Positions 29,822 through 38,883 of a DNA stretch of 39,800 bases are shown here, piece by piece. A program made the position numbers and the translations under genes. Every line of letters begins with the position of its first letter. The stretch's first letter is position 1. The DNA is from an uncultured Prochlorococcus sp. (GTDB taxonomy: Bacteria; Cyanobacteriota; Cyanobacteriia; PCC-6307; Cyanobiaceae): positions 1-39,800 of the forward strand of contig CACLFQ010000007.1 of assembly GCA_902606255.1 (NCBI GenBank), in the 5' to 3' direction. Under the pieces are notes generated by a model. It was given only the letters and a program-made list of their open reading frames with translations, was not told where the DNA came from and did no database searches.

Positions 29822-30409
29822 GTGAGTATTTTTGTTGGCAATTTGCCGTTCCGCGCAGAGCGTGAAGATCTGATACAGTTGTTTGCCCCTTTTGGTGAAG
29901 TTTTAAATTGTTCTCTTCCTTTGGAGAGAGATACTGGAAGGAAAAGAGGATTCGCATTTATTGAAATGGCAGATGAATCGATTGAGTCAACAGCTATCGA
30001 TGGTTTGCAAGGCACAGAACTTATGGGTAGACCACTAAGAATTAATAAAGCTGAGCCAAGAGGTTCTGGTGGATCTCGTAGAGGAGGAAGAGGCGGTAAT
30101 AGCGGTGGCGGCTATGGTGGTAACAGCGGTGGCGGCTACGGTGGCGGCTACGGTGGAGGTAACAGCGGTGGTGGCTACGGTGGTAACAGCGGTGGTGGCT
30201 ACGGTGGTAACAGCGGTGGCGGCTACGGTGGTAACAGCGGTGGCTATGGTGGAGGTAATAGCTCTTACACAAATAAATCTTCTGGAGCAGAAGGTTGGGA
30301 AGATAGAAGTTATGGAAATTCTTCTGAAAACTCTGAATATGAAAGTGGTAGGAGCAGGAGAAAAAGGGGAGTGTCTAATGAGAGCAATGCTTCAAATCAG
30401 ACAAATTAG
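29822..30409 (+). CDS. RRM RNA-binding protein with glycine-rich C-terminal domain
   Basis: SIFVGNLPFRAERED (RNP2) and RKRGFAFIEMAD (RNP1), followed by GGNSGGGYG repeats. GTG start. Confidence 0.95.
   Translation: MSIFVGNLPFRAEREDLIQLFAPFGEVLNCSLPLERDTGRKRGFAFIEMADESIESTAIDGLQGTELMGRPLRINKAEPRGSGGSRRGGRGGNSGGGYGGNSGGGYGGGYGGGNSGGGYGGNSGGGYGGNSGGGYGGNSGGYGGGNSSYTNKSSGAEGWEDRSYGNSSENSEYESGRSRRKRGVSNESNASNQTN
30099..30261 (+). repeat. Glycine-rich short tandem repeat (about 24-bp units GGTGGTAACAGCGGTGGYGGCTAC)
   Basis: Repeated GGTAACAGCGGTGG[C/T]GGCTACGGT blocks encoding GGNSGGGY; locally GC-rich against an AT-rich background. Confidence 0.9.
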
Positions 30410-31410
30410 TAACCCATTTCTTCAAGCGCTGTTGTTAATTTAAATAGATATTCAATATTTAATTCTTTTTTTATAGATTTATTTGAAAGTTGATTTCTCC
30501 AAATTTTAGCTTTTGGTATACCTTCAACTAAATTTATAAGATGTTTACAAATATCCCAAGATTTTCCTCCATTACTTAAATGTGCTTCTATGTATGGAAT
30601 TAAGGAGAATATAATATTTGAAGCAGATTTGGATTTTGTATTAATTCCATAAATCTTTTGATCAATTTCAGACCATCTCAATGGATGTTTATAAATTGAC
30701 CTTCCAATCATGACCCCATCAAAATCATTCAAGGCTTTTAATGATTCATCGATATTTGTTAAACCCCCATTGATTTCTATTAATAATTTTGGATTTGATT
30801 TTTTCAATTTTTTTACTAAATCGTATTTAAGTGGAGGTATGGTCCTATTTTGTTTTGGATTTAAACCTTTTAATATGGCTTTCCTTGCATGAACTGTAAA
30901 TCTGTCTGCACCAGCATTTGCTATGTACCTTACGAAATTATTCAAATTCAAGAAACTATCTTCGTTGTCTACACCTATTCTGTGTTTAATGGTAACCGGT
31001 AAGTTGCAATTATTTTTCAAGGATTCTATACATTTTGCTACTTTTTCAGGGTCTTTCATAAGTGAAGCACCAAAATTTCCAGAACAGACTCTTGGGCTTG
31101 GACAGCCAACATTAAAGTTTATTTCGTCATAACCCCAGTCCTCAGCCATTTTCGCAGCCTCTTTAAGGATTTCAGGATCGTCTCCACCAAATTGAATTGA
31201 TATTGGGTGTTCTTCATTATTAAAATCTAAAAATTTTTCTTTTTTATCCGTATGAAATAAACTTTGAGCCACAATCATTTCCGTATACAAGAGAGCTTCA
31301 GAACTTATTTTTCTCATTATCATTCTGAAATGTTTATCAGTACAATCCATCATTGGAGCAATACTTAATTTATGAATATTTTTAATAGAATCAGGATGTA
31401 TGGAACTCAT
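30406..31410 (-). CDS. dusA: tRNA-dihydrouridine synthase (DusA-like)
   Basis: LSIAPMMDCTDKHFRMIMR, YDEINFNVGCPSPRVCSGNFGASLM, PVTIKHRIGVD, RFTVHARKAILKGLNPKQNRTIPPL. Confidence 0.93.
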   Translation of the reverse strand: MSSIHPDSIKNIHKLSIAPMMDCTDKHFRMIMRKISSEALLYTEMIVAQSLFHTDKKEKFLDFNNEEHPISIQFGGDDPEILKEAAKMAEDWGYDEINFNVGCPSPRVCSGNFGASLMKDPEKVAKCIESLKNNCNLPVTIKHRIGVDNEDSFLNLNNFVRYIANAGADRFTVHARKAILKGLNPKQNRTIPPLKYDLVKKLKKSNPKLLIEINGGLTNIDESLKALNDFDGVMIGRSIYKHPLRWSEIDQKIYGINTKSKSASNIIFSLIPYIEAHLSNGGKSWDICKHLINLVEGIPKAKIWRNQLSNKSIKKELNIEYLFKLTTALEEMGY

Positions 31411-31432
31411 TACTTTTTATGTGAGTAAATAT

Positions 31433-31927
31433 ATGAATCAATTTTTATCAAGAAGAACTTTTATTCTAATTCCTACTATGTCAATACTAAAAACATTTTT
31501 TAAGCCTATGCAAGTTTTAGCTTCTTCGATTGCTTCTAAAGAGGAGTGGAATTTATCAAAAGAAGAATGGAAAGCTAGGCTTAGCCCAGAATCTTATTAT
31601 ATTTTGAGGGAGGAAGGGACTGAAAGAGCTTTCAGCAGTCAATTAAATAATGAGAAAAGAAAAGGGGTTTTTCACTGCGCAGGATGTGATTTACCACTTT
31701 TTCTCTCAGATAAAAAGTTTGATAGTGGCACTGGATGGCCAAGTTTTTGGGATCCAATTCAAGGATCAGTTGCAACAAAAGTTGATTTTAAGTTGATTGT
31801 TCCGAGAACCGAATATCACTGCTCTAGATGCGGAGGTCACCAAGGGCATGTTTTTAATGATGGGCCACTTCCTACAGGCAAAAGATACTGCAATAATGGA
31901 TTAGCATTAAGGTTTGTTCCTGAGTAA
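31433..31927 (+). CDS. msrB: Peptide-methionine (R)-S-oxide reductase with Tat-like N-terminal leader
   Basis: CAGCDLPLF and CSRCGGHQGHVF zinc cysteines, GTGWPSFW, GKRYCNNGLALRF catalytic Cys. The ORF track starts at 31400; 31433 (MNQFLSRRTFIL) is proposed instead. Confidence 0.9.
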   Translation: MNQFLSRRTFILIPTMSILKTFFKPMQVLASSIASKEEWNLSKEEWKARLSPESYYILREEGTERAFSSQLNNEKRKGVFHCAGCDLPLFLSDKKFDSGTGWPSFWDPIQGSVATKVDFKLIVPRTEYHCSRCGGHQGHVFNDGPLPTGKRYCNNGLALRFVPE

Positions 31928-31934
31928 AAATTTG

Positions 31935-31948
31935 TGCGGCCTTCCGCA
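31935..31948 (+). terminator. Small GC hairpin TGCGG-CCTT-CCGCA after msrB; possible weak terminator
   Basis: Perfect 5-bp GC-rich stem 8 bp after the msrB stop, followed by acttgttttg. Confidence 0.35.
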
Positions 31949-32002
31949 ACTTGTTTTGTGCATCACTTTATTGGAAAATAGTTTTATTAAATTTTTAGAA
32001 AA

Positions 32003-32722
32003 ATGATTGAAAATCAATCAGACAATATTGATATTAAAGAAAATGATGTTTCTAATCAGGATAATGTCCCTGAGGATACTTCATCTGCTGAAGATAAAAT
32101 AATCGAAAATGATAAATTATCTTCCCAAAAAACAGAAGAAATAAACACCGAAGAATTAAAAAATACTATTTCAAATAATGATGCAAGGTTAGAACAATTA
32201 GAAAAAGAGCACGAAACATTAAAAAATCAATATGTAAGGATTTCAGCAGATTTTGATAATTTTAGAAAAAGGCAGTCTAGGGATCAGGATGATTTAAAAG
32301 TCCAACTTGTTTCAAAAACTTTAACTGCAGTTCTCCCAATCGTTGATAATTTTGAAAGAGCAAGACAACAACTAAAACCAGAAAGTGAAGAAGCTCAAGC
32401 CCTTCATAGAAGTTATCAAGGATTGTATAAACAATTGGTAGAAGTTTTAAAACAACAGGGAGTAGCGCCAATGAGAGTTGTTGGTCAGCAATTTGACCCA
32501 AATTTGCATGAAGCTGTATTAAGAGAGCCGAGTGAAGAGTTTGAAGAGGATTTGATTATTGAAGAATTACAGCGAGGATATCATTTAGAGGGAAAGGTTT
32601 TGAGACATGCTTTGGTAAAGGTCTCTATTGGACCTGGTAAACAAAATTCACAAGAGGAAGTAGAAAAGGATACAGTTGAAGAGAGTATTGATTCAGAGGA
32701 AAATACTTCTGAAGATGTATAA
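32003..32722 (+). CDS. grpE: Nucleotide exchange factor GrpE
   Basis: [21 protein letters not shown] ... [10 protein letters not shown] ... [57 protein letters not shown]. Confidence 0.95.
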   Translation: MIENQSDNIDIKENDVSNQDNVPEDTSSAEDKIIENDKLSSQKTEEINTEELKNTISNNDARLEQLEKEHETLKNQYVRISADFDNFRKRQSRDQDDLKVQLVSKTLTAVLPIVDNFERARQQLKPESEEAQALHRSYQGLYKQLVEVLKQQGVAPMRVVGQQFDPNLHEAVLREPSEEFEEDLIIEELQRGYHLEGKVLRHALVKVSIGPGKQNSQEEVEKDTVEESIDSEENTSEDV

Positions 32723-32751
32723 ATTCCAAATTTTTACTTGAGCGTTGTTTA

Positions 32752-33879
32752 ATGGCTGATTTTTATCAAATACTTGGAGTTTCAAGAGATGCTGATGCTG
32801 ATACCTTAAAAAGGGCTTATAGAAAATTAGCAAGACAATATCATCCTGACGTTAATAAAGAACCTGGTGCTGAAGATAAATTTAAAGAAATTGGTAAGGC
32901 TTATGAAGCATTAGCTGATCCTGAAACTAGAGCAAGATATGACCAATTTGGAGAAGCTGGCCTTGGAGGTGCAGCTGGAATGCCTGATATGGGCGATATG
33001 GGTGGGTTTGCAGATTTATTTGAAACCTTTTTTAATGGTGGCTTCGGTGGACAAAATCCACAGGGAGGAAGAACTCAAAGAAGAGGTCCTCAACAAGGAG
33101 ATGATTTAAGATATGATCTTAATGTTGATTTTAAAGATGCAATATTTGGTCAACAAAGAGAAATTACAATTCCTCATCTTGAGACATGCGAAGTTTGTAG
33201 GGGAACAGGTGCTAAACCAGGAACCGGACCAAAAACTTGCACAACTTGTGGAGGAAGTGGACAAGTTAGAAGAGCCACTAGAACACCTTTTGGGAATTTC
33301 ACACAAGTAGCTGAATGTCCTTCATGTAATGGAACTGGGCAAATAATCTCAGATCCATGTACAAGTTGCGGTGGTAATGGAGTAAAGCAAGTCAGGAAAA
33401 AATTACGAATTAATATTCCTGCAGGAGTTGATACTGGTACTAAATTAAGAGTTTCCGGAGAGGGAAATGTTGGTTTGAAAGGAGGCCCACCTGGGGATCT
33501 TTATGTTTTTATCAAGGTGAAGAATGATTCGAAATTAAAAAGAGATGGTGTTACTATTTACTCAGAAATAGCCGTCAGTTATTTACAGGCAATTTTAGGA
33601 GATACTGTTGAAATTACTACAGTTGATGGCAAAGTTAATTTAAAAATTCCAAGTGGTACGCAACCAAATACAACTCTTTCACTTGAGAATAAAGGGGTAC
33701 CTAGACTTGGTAATCCAGTTGCCAGAGGAAATCATGAAGTTCTAGTAAAGGTAAAATTGCCAACTCGTATAACTGATGAAGAGCGAAATCTTTTAGAGGA
33801 TTTAGCTTCTCAGTATTCAGATAAAAATATCAATTCCAGTAGTGGACTATTTAGTAAATTATTTGGTAAAGAATCTTAA
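32752..33879 (+). CDS. dnaJ: Type I chaperone DnaJ
   Basis: J domain with HPD (YHPDVNKE), G/F region, four CxxCxGxG-type zinc motifs ([32 protein letters not shown]). Confidence 0.97.
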   Translation: MADFYQILGVSRDADADTLKRAYRKLARQYHPDVNKEPGAEDKFKEIGKAYEALADPETRARYDQFGEAGLGGAAGMPDMGDMGGFADLFETFFNGGFGGQNPQGGRTQRRGPQQGDDLRYDLNVDFKDAIFGQQREITIPHLETCEVCRGTGAKPGTGPKTCTTCGGSGQVRRATRTPFGNFTQVAECPSCNGTGQIISDPCTSCGGNGVKQVRKKLRINIPAGVDTGTKLRVSGEGNVGLKGGPPGDLYVFIKVKNDSKLKRDGVTIYSEIAVSYLQAILGDTVEITTVDGKVNLKIPSGTQPNTTLSLENKGVPRLGNPVARGNHEVLVKVKLPTRITDEERNLLEDLASQYSDKNINSSSGLFSKLFGKES

Positions 33880-34109
33880 TGACTTTTTTAAAGCATTTGG
33901 ATCTTAAATCTGTTCCATGTCCTTTAAATGTCGTCAAGATTAAATTGGCTTTAGAGAAGTTATCTAAAAATGAACAACTTATTGTTGAATTAGATAAAGG
34001 TGAACCAGAAGAAATGGTATTAAAAAATTTAAAAGAGATGGGATGTTTCTATGAACAAATCAATGAATATGAAAAATTTTTAAAAATAAAAATTCTGAAT
34101 GAAAACTAA
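33879..34109 (+). CDS. TusA/SirA-like sulfur-carrier family protein with CPLN motif
   Basis: LKSVPCPLNVVKIKLALEKLSKNEQLIVELDKGEP. Start overlaps dnaJ stop by one base (TAATG). Confidence 0.82.
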   Translation: MTFLKHLDLKSVPCPLNVVKIKLALEKLSKNEQLIVELDKGEPEEMVLKNLKEMGCFYEQINEYEKFLKIKILNEN

Positions 34110-35016
34110 TATTAAACATTTAGGTTTAGTTACGAAAAAATTTAATGAATTTTTCTTTGTTGACCTAAAAAATAAAGAAAACTTCGGAAATAGCGAAAGA
34201 TTTTTATGTAAGGTAAGAAAGTCTATAAATTTCAAAGATCAATTTATTTATGTTGGAGATGAAGTAGAAATTGATAATATTGATTTAACAAGCAAACGGG
34301 CAGTAATAGCAAGTCTAAAAAAAAGACAAAATTTATTAAATAGACCATCAGTTGCAAATATTTCTAACATTTATATTACTTTTTCAGTTGAAGAGCCAAA
34401 GTTAAATTTATCTCAAGTGAATAGGTTTTTGATATCAGCAGAATCTATGGGGGTAGAAGTGTCATTAGTTTTGACAAAGTGTGATTTAATATCAGACAAA
34501 AAACAGATCTTTTTACTTGATAAATTCAAGAAATGGGGTTATCAAGCAATTATTTTAAATTTATATAAATCTGATCATTTTGAAGATTTATTAGCTCAGT
34601 TAAAGAAAAAAAAGTGTTCGATTTTTATGGGCCCATCCGGTGTTGGTAAAACTACTTTGCTTAACAAGATAATTCCAGGTCTTCAAAACTCTACTGCTCC
34701 AGTTTCCAATAAAATTAAGAGAGGAAAAAATACTACTCGAAATGTTGAGTTATTTTCTATATCGAATCAAAGTTACATTGTGGATACTCCTGGATTTAAT
34801 ATGCAACCTCTAGAGGTTGATATTAAGTTGTTACCAAATCTTTATCCAGAAATATATAAACAGGTAATCGAAGAAGGGATTAAGTGTAAATTTCGGGACT
34901 GCTTACATTTAGAAGATGAGGGATGTAATTTAAATAAATCCTTCGAAAGATATTCTTTTTATAGAGAAATGATTGAGTCTTCTAAGAGTCACTATTATCA
35001 AAACCAGGAAGATTAA
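34099..35016 (+). CDS. rsgA: Ribosome small subunit-dependent GTPase A
   Basis: Circularly permuted GTPase order: LTKCDL (G4) then [12 protein letters not shown] (G1) then VDTPGF (G3); C-terminal Zn-binding [14 protein letters not shown]. Confidence 0.95.
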   Translation: MKTNIKHLGLVTKKFNEFFFVDLKNKENFGNSERFLCKVRKSINFKDQFIYVGDEVEIDNIDLTSKRAVIASLKKRQNLLNRPSVANISNIYITFSVEEPKLNLSQVNRFLISAESMGVEVSLVLTKCDLISDKKQIFLLDKFKKWGYQAIILNLYKSDHFEDLLAQLKKKKCSIFMGPSGVGKTTLLNKIIPGLQNSTAPVSNKIKRGKNTTRNVELFSISNQSYIVDTPGFNMQPLEVDIKLLPNLYPEIYKQVIEEGIKCKFRDCLHLEDEGCNLNKSFERYSFYREMIESSKSHYYQNQED

Positions 35017-35332
35017 GATTTAATCCGCCAGTCAAATCATTCATCCTTTCTTTCATAGTTGTAGTTGATAATTCATGAGCTTTTTGAATAGCTTGTAGTA
35101 TGTTTTGCTCTATTTGTTCTTTATTTGCATTTAAGATATTTTCTTGTACTTCTACCTTTAAAGGAAGTTGGTTTCCACTTATCCAAACTTTTATCATTTC
35201 ATCATCACTTTTGCCTTCAATCTCCATATTTTCAAGTTCATCTTGTAATTTTTGAGCATCTTGCTGAATTTGTTTAGCTTTTTTAAAAGCTTCTGTAAGT
35301 TGTCCAAAGTTAGGAAGTCCAAAACCCGCCAT
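34982..35332 (-). CDS. YbaB/EbfC-family nucleoid-associated protein
   Basis: [32 protein letters not shown]...[19 protein letters not shown]. Start MAGFGLPN set at 35332 rather than the track's 35371. Confidence 0.9.
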   Translation of the reverse strand: MAGFGLPNFGQLTEAFKKAKQIQQDAQKLQDELENMEIEGKSDDEMIKVWISGNQLPLKVEVQENILNANKEQIEQNILQAIQKAHELSTTTMKERMNDLTGGLNLNLPGFDNSDS

Positions 35333-35348
35333 TTTAAAAAAAGTTTCT

Positions 35349-36242
35349 TTAATTAGGATAGTCAAAACCAATCATTCTTACTTCCGGTTGTAGATAAATT
35401 CCTTTTTTTTGTAGTACTTTTTGTTGAATTACAGTTATTAATTCATAAATATCTTTTGAACTTGCTGAAGAATTGTTAATTATAAAATTTGAATGCATTG
35501 TAGAAATTTCAGCACCGCCAATTCTATATCCCTTTAAACCCATATCATCAATTAATTTCGCTGCATAATTATTTTCAGGATTTTTAAAAACACTACCAAA
35601 ACTTGGTAGATGATATGGTTGCGTTTCCGTTTTTAATTTAAGGTTATTTTTGGTTGTTTGAATTAATTGTTCTAGATTTCCATTAGGTTCAAAATGTAGC
35701 TTTGCACTAATAATTGTCAAATCATTACTTTGAAAAGAGCTAAATCTATACTCAAAAGTGATATCTTTTTTTTCAATTTGAAGTTCTTCATTAGTTTTAT
35801 TATTTATAACTTTTACGGAAATAAGATTTTTTGCTAGAGATATATTACCTGTACCAGCATTCATATAAATTGCTCCTCCTAATGTTCCTGGTATTCCGAC
35901 AGCCCATTCACCTCCTTGCAACCCATTTTTAGCAAGAGCATTAGATAATGTTGGAAGCATAACTCCTGCTTCTGCTTCAACAATTCCTGAATATGGCTCT
36001 ATCTTTAATGATTTCAATTTTTTTGTGCAAACAACTAAACCTTTTATGAAAATATTATTTATTAAAAGATTTGAACCTGCGCCAATTATTTGACATCTTT
36101 GTTTGTTTAAATTAGCCCATTTTATTAGATATGAAAATTCTTCAATGCTTCTTGGCTCAGCAAAATATTCAGCTACTCCTCCCACTTTTATAGTTGTATA
36201 ACTACTTAAATTACAGTTTTCACAAAAATTTTTTTTATTCAT
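35349..36242 (-). CDS. murB: UDP-N-acetylenolpyruvoylglucosamine reductase
   Basis: [67 protein letters not shown]. Confidence 0.95.
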   Translation of the reverse strand: MNKKNFCENCNLSSYTTIKVGGVAEYFAEPRSIEEFSYLIKWANLNKQRCQIIGAGSNLLINNIFIKGLVVCTKKLKSLKIEPYSGIVEAEAGVMLPTLSNALAKNGLQGGEWAVGIPGTLGGAIYMNAGTGNISLAKNLISVKVINNKTNEELQIEKKDITFEYRFSSFQSNDLTIISAKLHFEPNGNLEQLIQTTKNNLKLKTETQPYHLPSFGSVFKNPENNYAAKLIDDMGLKGYRIGGAEISTMHSNFIINNSSASSKDIYELITVIQQKVLQKKGIYLQPEVRMIGFDYPN

Positions 36243-36258
36243 AAATTAGTTATCTATT

Positions 36259-37668
36259 TTAATTGTTTTTTTCATTTAAAATTTTCCAGAAATTATGACA
36301 ATCACCAGCACCCATATTCAAAATTAAATCCCCTTTTTGAGTTAATTCGTAAAAATTTTTAGTAACTTCATAATAATTATTTATGTAACTAACATTTTTA
36401 TTTTTTTTATAAATCAGATCAGTGATAATTTTCGAAGTAATTTTATCTTCGTTTCCTTCTCCTGCTCCATAAATACTGGTTACATAAATAACATCTGCTT
36501 TAGATAATTCTTCAGCGAATTCTTTAGTAAATTGCTTTACTCGAGAGTATCTATGAGGTTGAAATATAGCTATTAATCTACTTTTTTGACATTCATTATT
36601 ATATTTTTTCTGAATCAATAATCTTCCTAATTTAATAGTCTCTTTTATTTCGTTTGGGTGATGTGCATAATCATCATATAAACTTCTTTCATCTATTTGG
36701 CCTCTTAATTCAAATCTTTTTTTTGGCAGTTTCAGATATTTTATATTTTTTTTAATTTCTATAAAATCTACTCCTATCATTCTTGAAGCTGCTATTGCTG
36801 CGGTGATATTAGATAGATTGTGCAATCCTGGAATTGGAATATTTAAACTACTAATAAAATTTCCATTTTCATAATATTTTCCAATTGTATACTTTGAATT
36901 AATTTCAGTCGGAATTATTGCATAAGCTACATTTTTAAACGTAGTGTTTGACCATTCATAATTAGAATAAAAATTATTTCTTGAGGTCTCACAATCAAAA
37001 TTAAGTAGTAATTTTTTAGAGTTTTTGGCGAAACTTTTAAAAGAAGATATGACTTCACTTAAATTAGAAAAGTGATCGCAATGATCAAAATCAATGTTAT
37101 TGATTATTCCGATGTCAGAATTATATTTATTAATTGTCCCATCAGATTCATCAATTTCAGCTACTAAGTATTTTGTATTTTCTAAATGACAATTAGAGTT
37201 GTAAATAGGAATTATTCCTCCAGTTATTGAAGAAGAATTATGTGTACATAACTCAAGTATTGTAGAAAGAAATGTACTGGTTGATGTTTTTCCGTGGCTG
37301 CCTGCTACCGCCAATGCAGTATAAGTGCGCATTAGCATTGCAAGAATCTCTGAACGATGTTTTATTGATAAATTTTTTTCTCTGCAGTACGAAAATTCTT
37401 CATTTTCTGGCTTGATCGCGGAGCTTACAACAAAATTAATCAATTTGTTGGTAAATTTTGAAATAACAAATTCAATATTTTGTCGAACTTGAGAAGTAAA
37501 GATTACTGCACCTAATTTCTCCAATTTATTAGTTTCATCGTTTTTAACTAAATCAGATCCTGAAACTGAACAACCTTTTTTAAGTAAACCTATTGCTAAT
37601 GCTGACATCCCAATACCTCCAATACCAATAAAATGAAAATGACTTTTCAACAGTAATTTTTTATCCAA
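36259..37668 (-). CDS. murC: UDP-N-acetylmuramate--L-alanine ligase
   Basis: FHFIGIGGIGMSALAIGLLKKGCSVSGSD, VAGSHGKTSTSTFLS, DDYAHHPNEIKETI, FQPHRYSRV. Confidence 0.96.
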   Translation of the reverse strand: MDKKLLLKSHFHFIGIGGIGMSALAIGLLKKGCSVSGSDLVKNDETNKLEKLGAVIFTSQVRQNIEFVISKFTNKLINFVVSSAIKPENEEFSYCREKNLSIKHRSEILAMLMRTYTALAVAGSHGKTSTSTFLSTILELCTHNSSSITGGIIPIYNSNCHLENTKYLVAEIDESDGTINKYNSDIGIINNIDFDHCDHFSNLSEVISSFKSFAKNSKKLLLNFDCETSRNNFYSNYEWSNTTFKNVAYAIIPTEINSKYTIGKYYENGNFISSLNIPIPGLHNLSNITAAIAASRMIGVDFIEIKKNIKYLKLPKKRFELRGQIDERSLYDDYAHHPNEIKETIKLGRLLIQKKYNNECQKSRLIAIFQPHRYSRVKQFTKEFAEELSKADVIYVTSIYGAGEGNEDKITSKIITDLIYKKNKNVSYINNYYEVTKNFYELTQKGDLILNMGAGDCHNFWKILNEKNN

Positions 37669-37818
37669 TGTTTATCTTTTACTTAAATTAAAATAACTTC
37701 TAGATAAAATTTTGCTATTTTTTCTTAAAAAAAATGTTTTTTTTTCTTGAATTAATACAAAACTAGACTTATTTGCTTAATAAATCAAAAAAAACTTACG
37801 TTATTGCACAAAATTCAG

Positions 37819-37824
37819 TATGAT
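37819..37824 (+). promoter_or_regulatory. Possible -10 element (TATGAT) upstream of gap
   Basis: TATGAT about 37 bp before the ATG at 37861; no convincing -35, so weak. Confidence 0.3.
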
Positions 37825-37860
37825 CAGCAACTTAGGTTAATCATTTAGAAATTATTAGTT

Positions 37861-38883
37861 ATGACTTTGCGTGTTGCAATTAACGGCTTTGGTAGAATTG
37901 GTCGAAACTTTATGCGTTGTTGGCTTAGTAGAGGGGCTTACACCAATATTGAAGTAGTTGGAATTAACGTTACCTCAGATCCTAAGACTAATGCTCATCT
38001 ATTAAAATATGACTCAGTCCTTGGTCAACTTGATGGTGTTGATATTCAATATACTGATGATACTTTTGTAATTAATAACAAGACAATTAAATGTTTCTCT
38101 GATAGAAATCCAATGAATCTCCCTTGGAAAGACTGGGGTGTAGATTTGGTTATTGAATCTACTGGAGTATTTAACACAGACGTAGGTGCAAGTAAGCACT
38201 TAGAGGTTGGAGCAAAAAAAGTCATCTTAACTGCTCCTGGTAAAGGCGATGGCGTTGGTACTTATGTAGTTGGAGTTAATGCTGATACATATAAACACAA
38301 AGATTATGATATTTTGAGTAATGCTAGTTGTACAACGAACTGTTTAGCTCCAGTTGTTAAAGTTTTAGACCAAACTTTTGGGATTAACAAAGGTTTGATG
38401 ACTACAATTCATAGTTATACAGGGGATCAAAGAATTTTAGATAATAGTCATAGAGATCTAAGAAGGGCTAGAGCCGCTGCTACAAACATCGTTCCTACTT
38501 CTACAGGAGCTGCAAAAGCAGTAGCACTGGTATATCCAGAAATGAAAGGTAAATTAACAGGCATTGCAATGAGAGTTCCAACTCCTAACGTTTCAGCAGT
38601 AGATTTTGTTTTTGAATCTTCTAAATCTGTCACAACTGAAGAAGTCAATAATGCTCTCAAGGAAGCATCTCTAAGCTCAATGAAAGGAATTATTAAGTAT
38701 GGAGATGAACCACTAGTGTCAAGCGATTATGCAGGTACCAATGAATCATCAATTGTAGATAGTGATCTTACTATGTGTATTGGAGATAATCTTGTAAAGG
38801 TCCTTGCATGGTACGACAATGAGTGGGGTTATAGTCAGAGAGTTGTAGATTTAGCAGAGATTGTTGCTAAAAATTGGGAGTAA
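37861..38883 (+). CDS. gap2: Glyceraldehyde-3-phosphate dehydrogenase (cyanobacterial Gap2-like)
   Basis: [34 protein letters not shown] active site, [26 protein letters not shown]. Confidence 0.96.
   Translation: MTLRVAINGFGRIGRNFMRCWLSRGAYTNIEVVGINVTSDPKTNAHLLKYDSVLGQLDGVDIQYTDDTFVINNKTIKCFSDRNPMNLPWKDWGVDLVIESTGVFNTDVGASKHLEVGAKKVILTAPGKGDGVGTYVVGVNADTYKHKDYDILSNASCTTNCLAPVVKVLDQTFGINKGLMTTIHSYTGDQRILDNSHRDLRRARAAATNIVPTSTGAAKAVALVYPEMKGKLTGIAMRVPTPNVSAVDFVFESSKSVTTEEVNNALKEASLSSMKGIIKYGDEPLVSSDYAGTNESSIVDSDLTMCIGDNLVKVLAWYDNEWGYSQRVVDLAEIVAKNWE

Noticed and set aside
30099-30261. Possible CRISPR array
   Set aside because: Repeats are contiguous, coding in frame and without unique spacers; this is a coding minisatellite.
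30042-30443. Two overlapping ORFs across the Gly-rich repeat (minus 30042-30272, plus 30069-30443)
   Set aside because: Low-complexity shadow frames (HRCYHRSHH / VVATVVTAV) created by the tandem repeat in the RRM gene.
31928-32002. CIRCE/HrcA operator upstream of grpE
   Set aside because: No TTAGCACTC-N9-GAGTGCTAA-like inverted repeat seen; only a short 5-bp GC hairpin.
32277-33310. Shadow ORFs in grpE and dnaJ (32277-32501, 33106-33306, 33113-33310)
   Set aside because: Out-of-frame or antisense reads of conserved chaperone genes.
37700-37750. Poly-A/poly-T runs upstream of murC/gap as a structured RNA
   Set aside because: Homopolymer-rich AT sequence typical of the background; no stable stem beyond A/T tracts.
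38014-38660. Minus-strand ORFs within gap
   Set aside because: Antisense to highly conserved GAPDH coding sequence.
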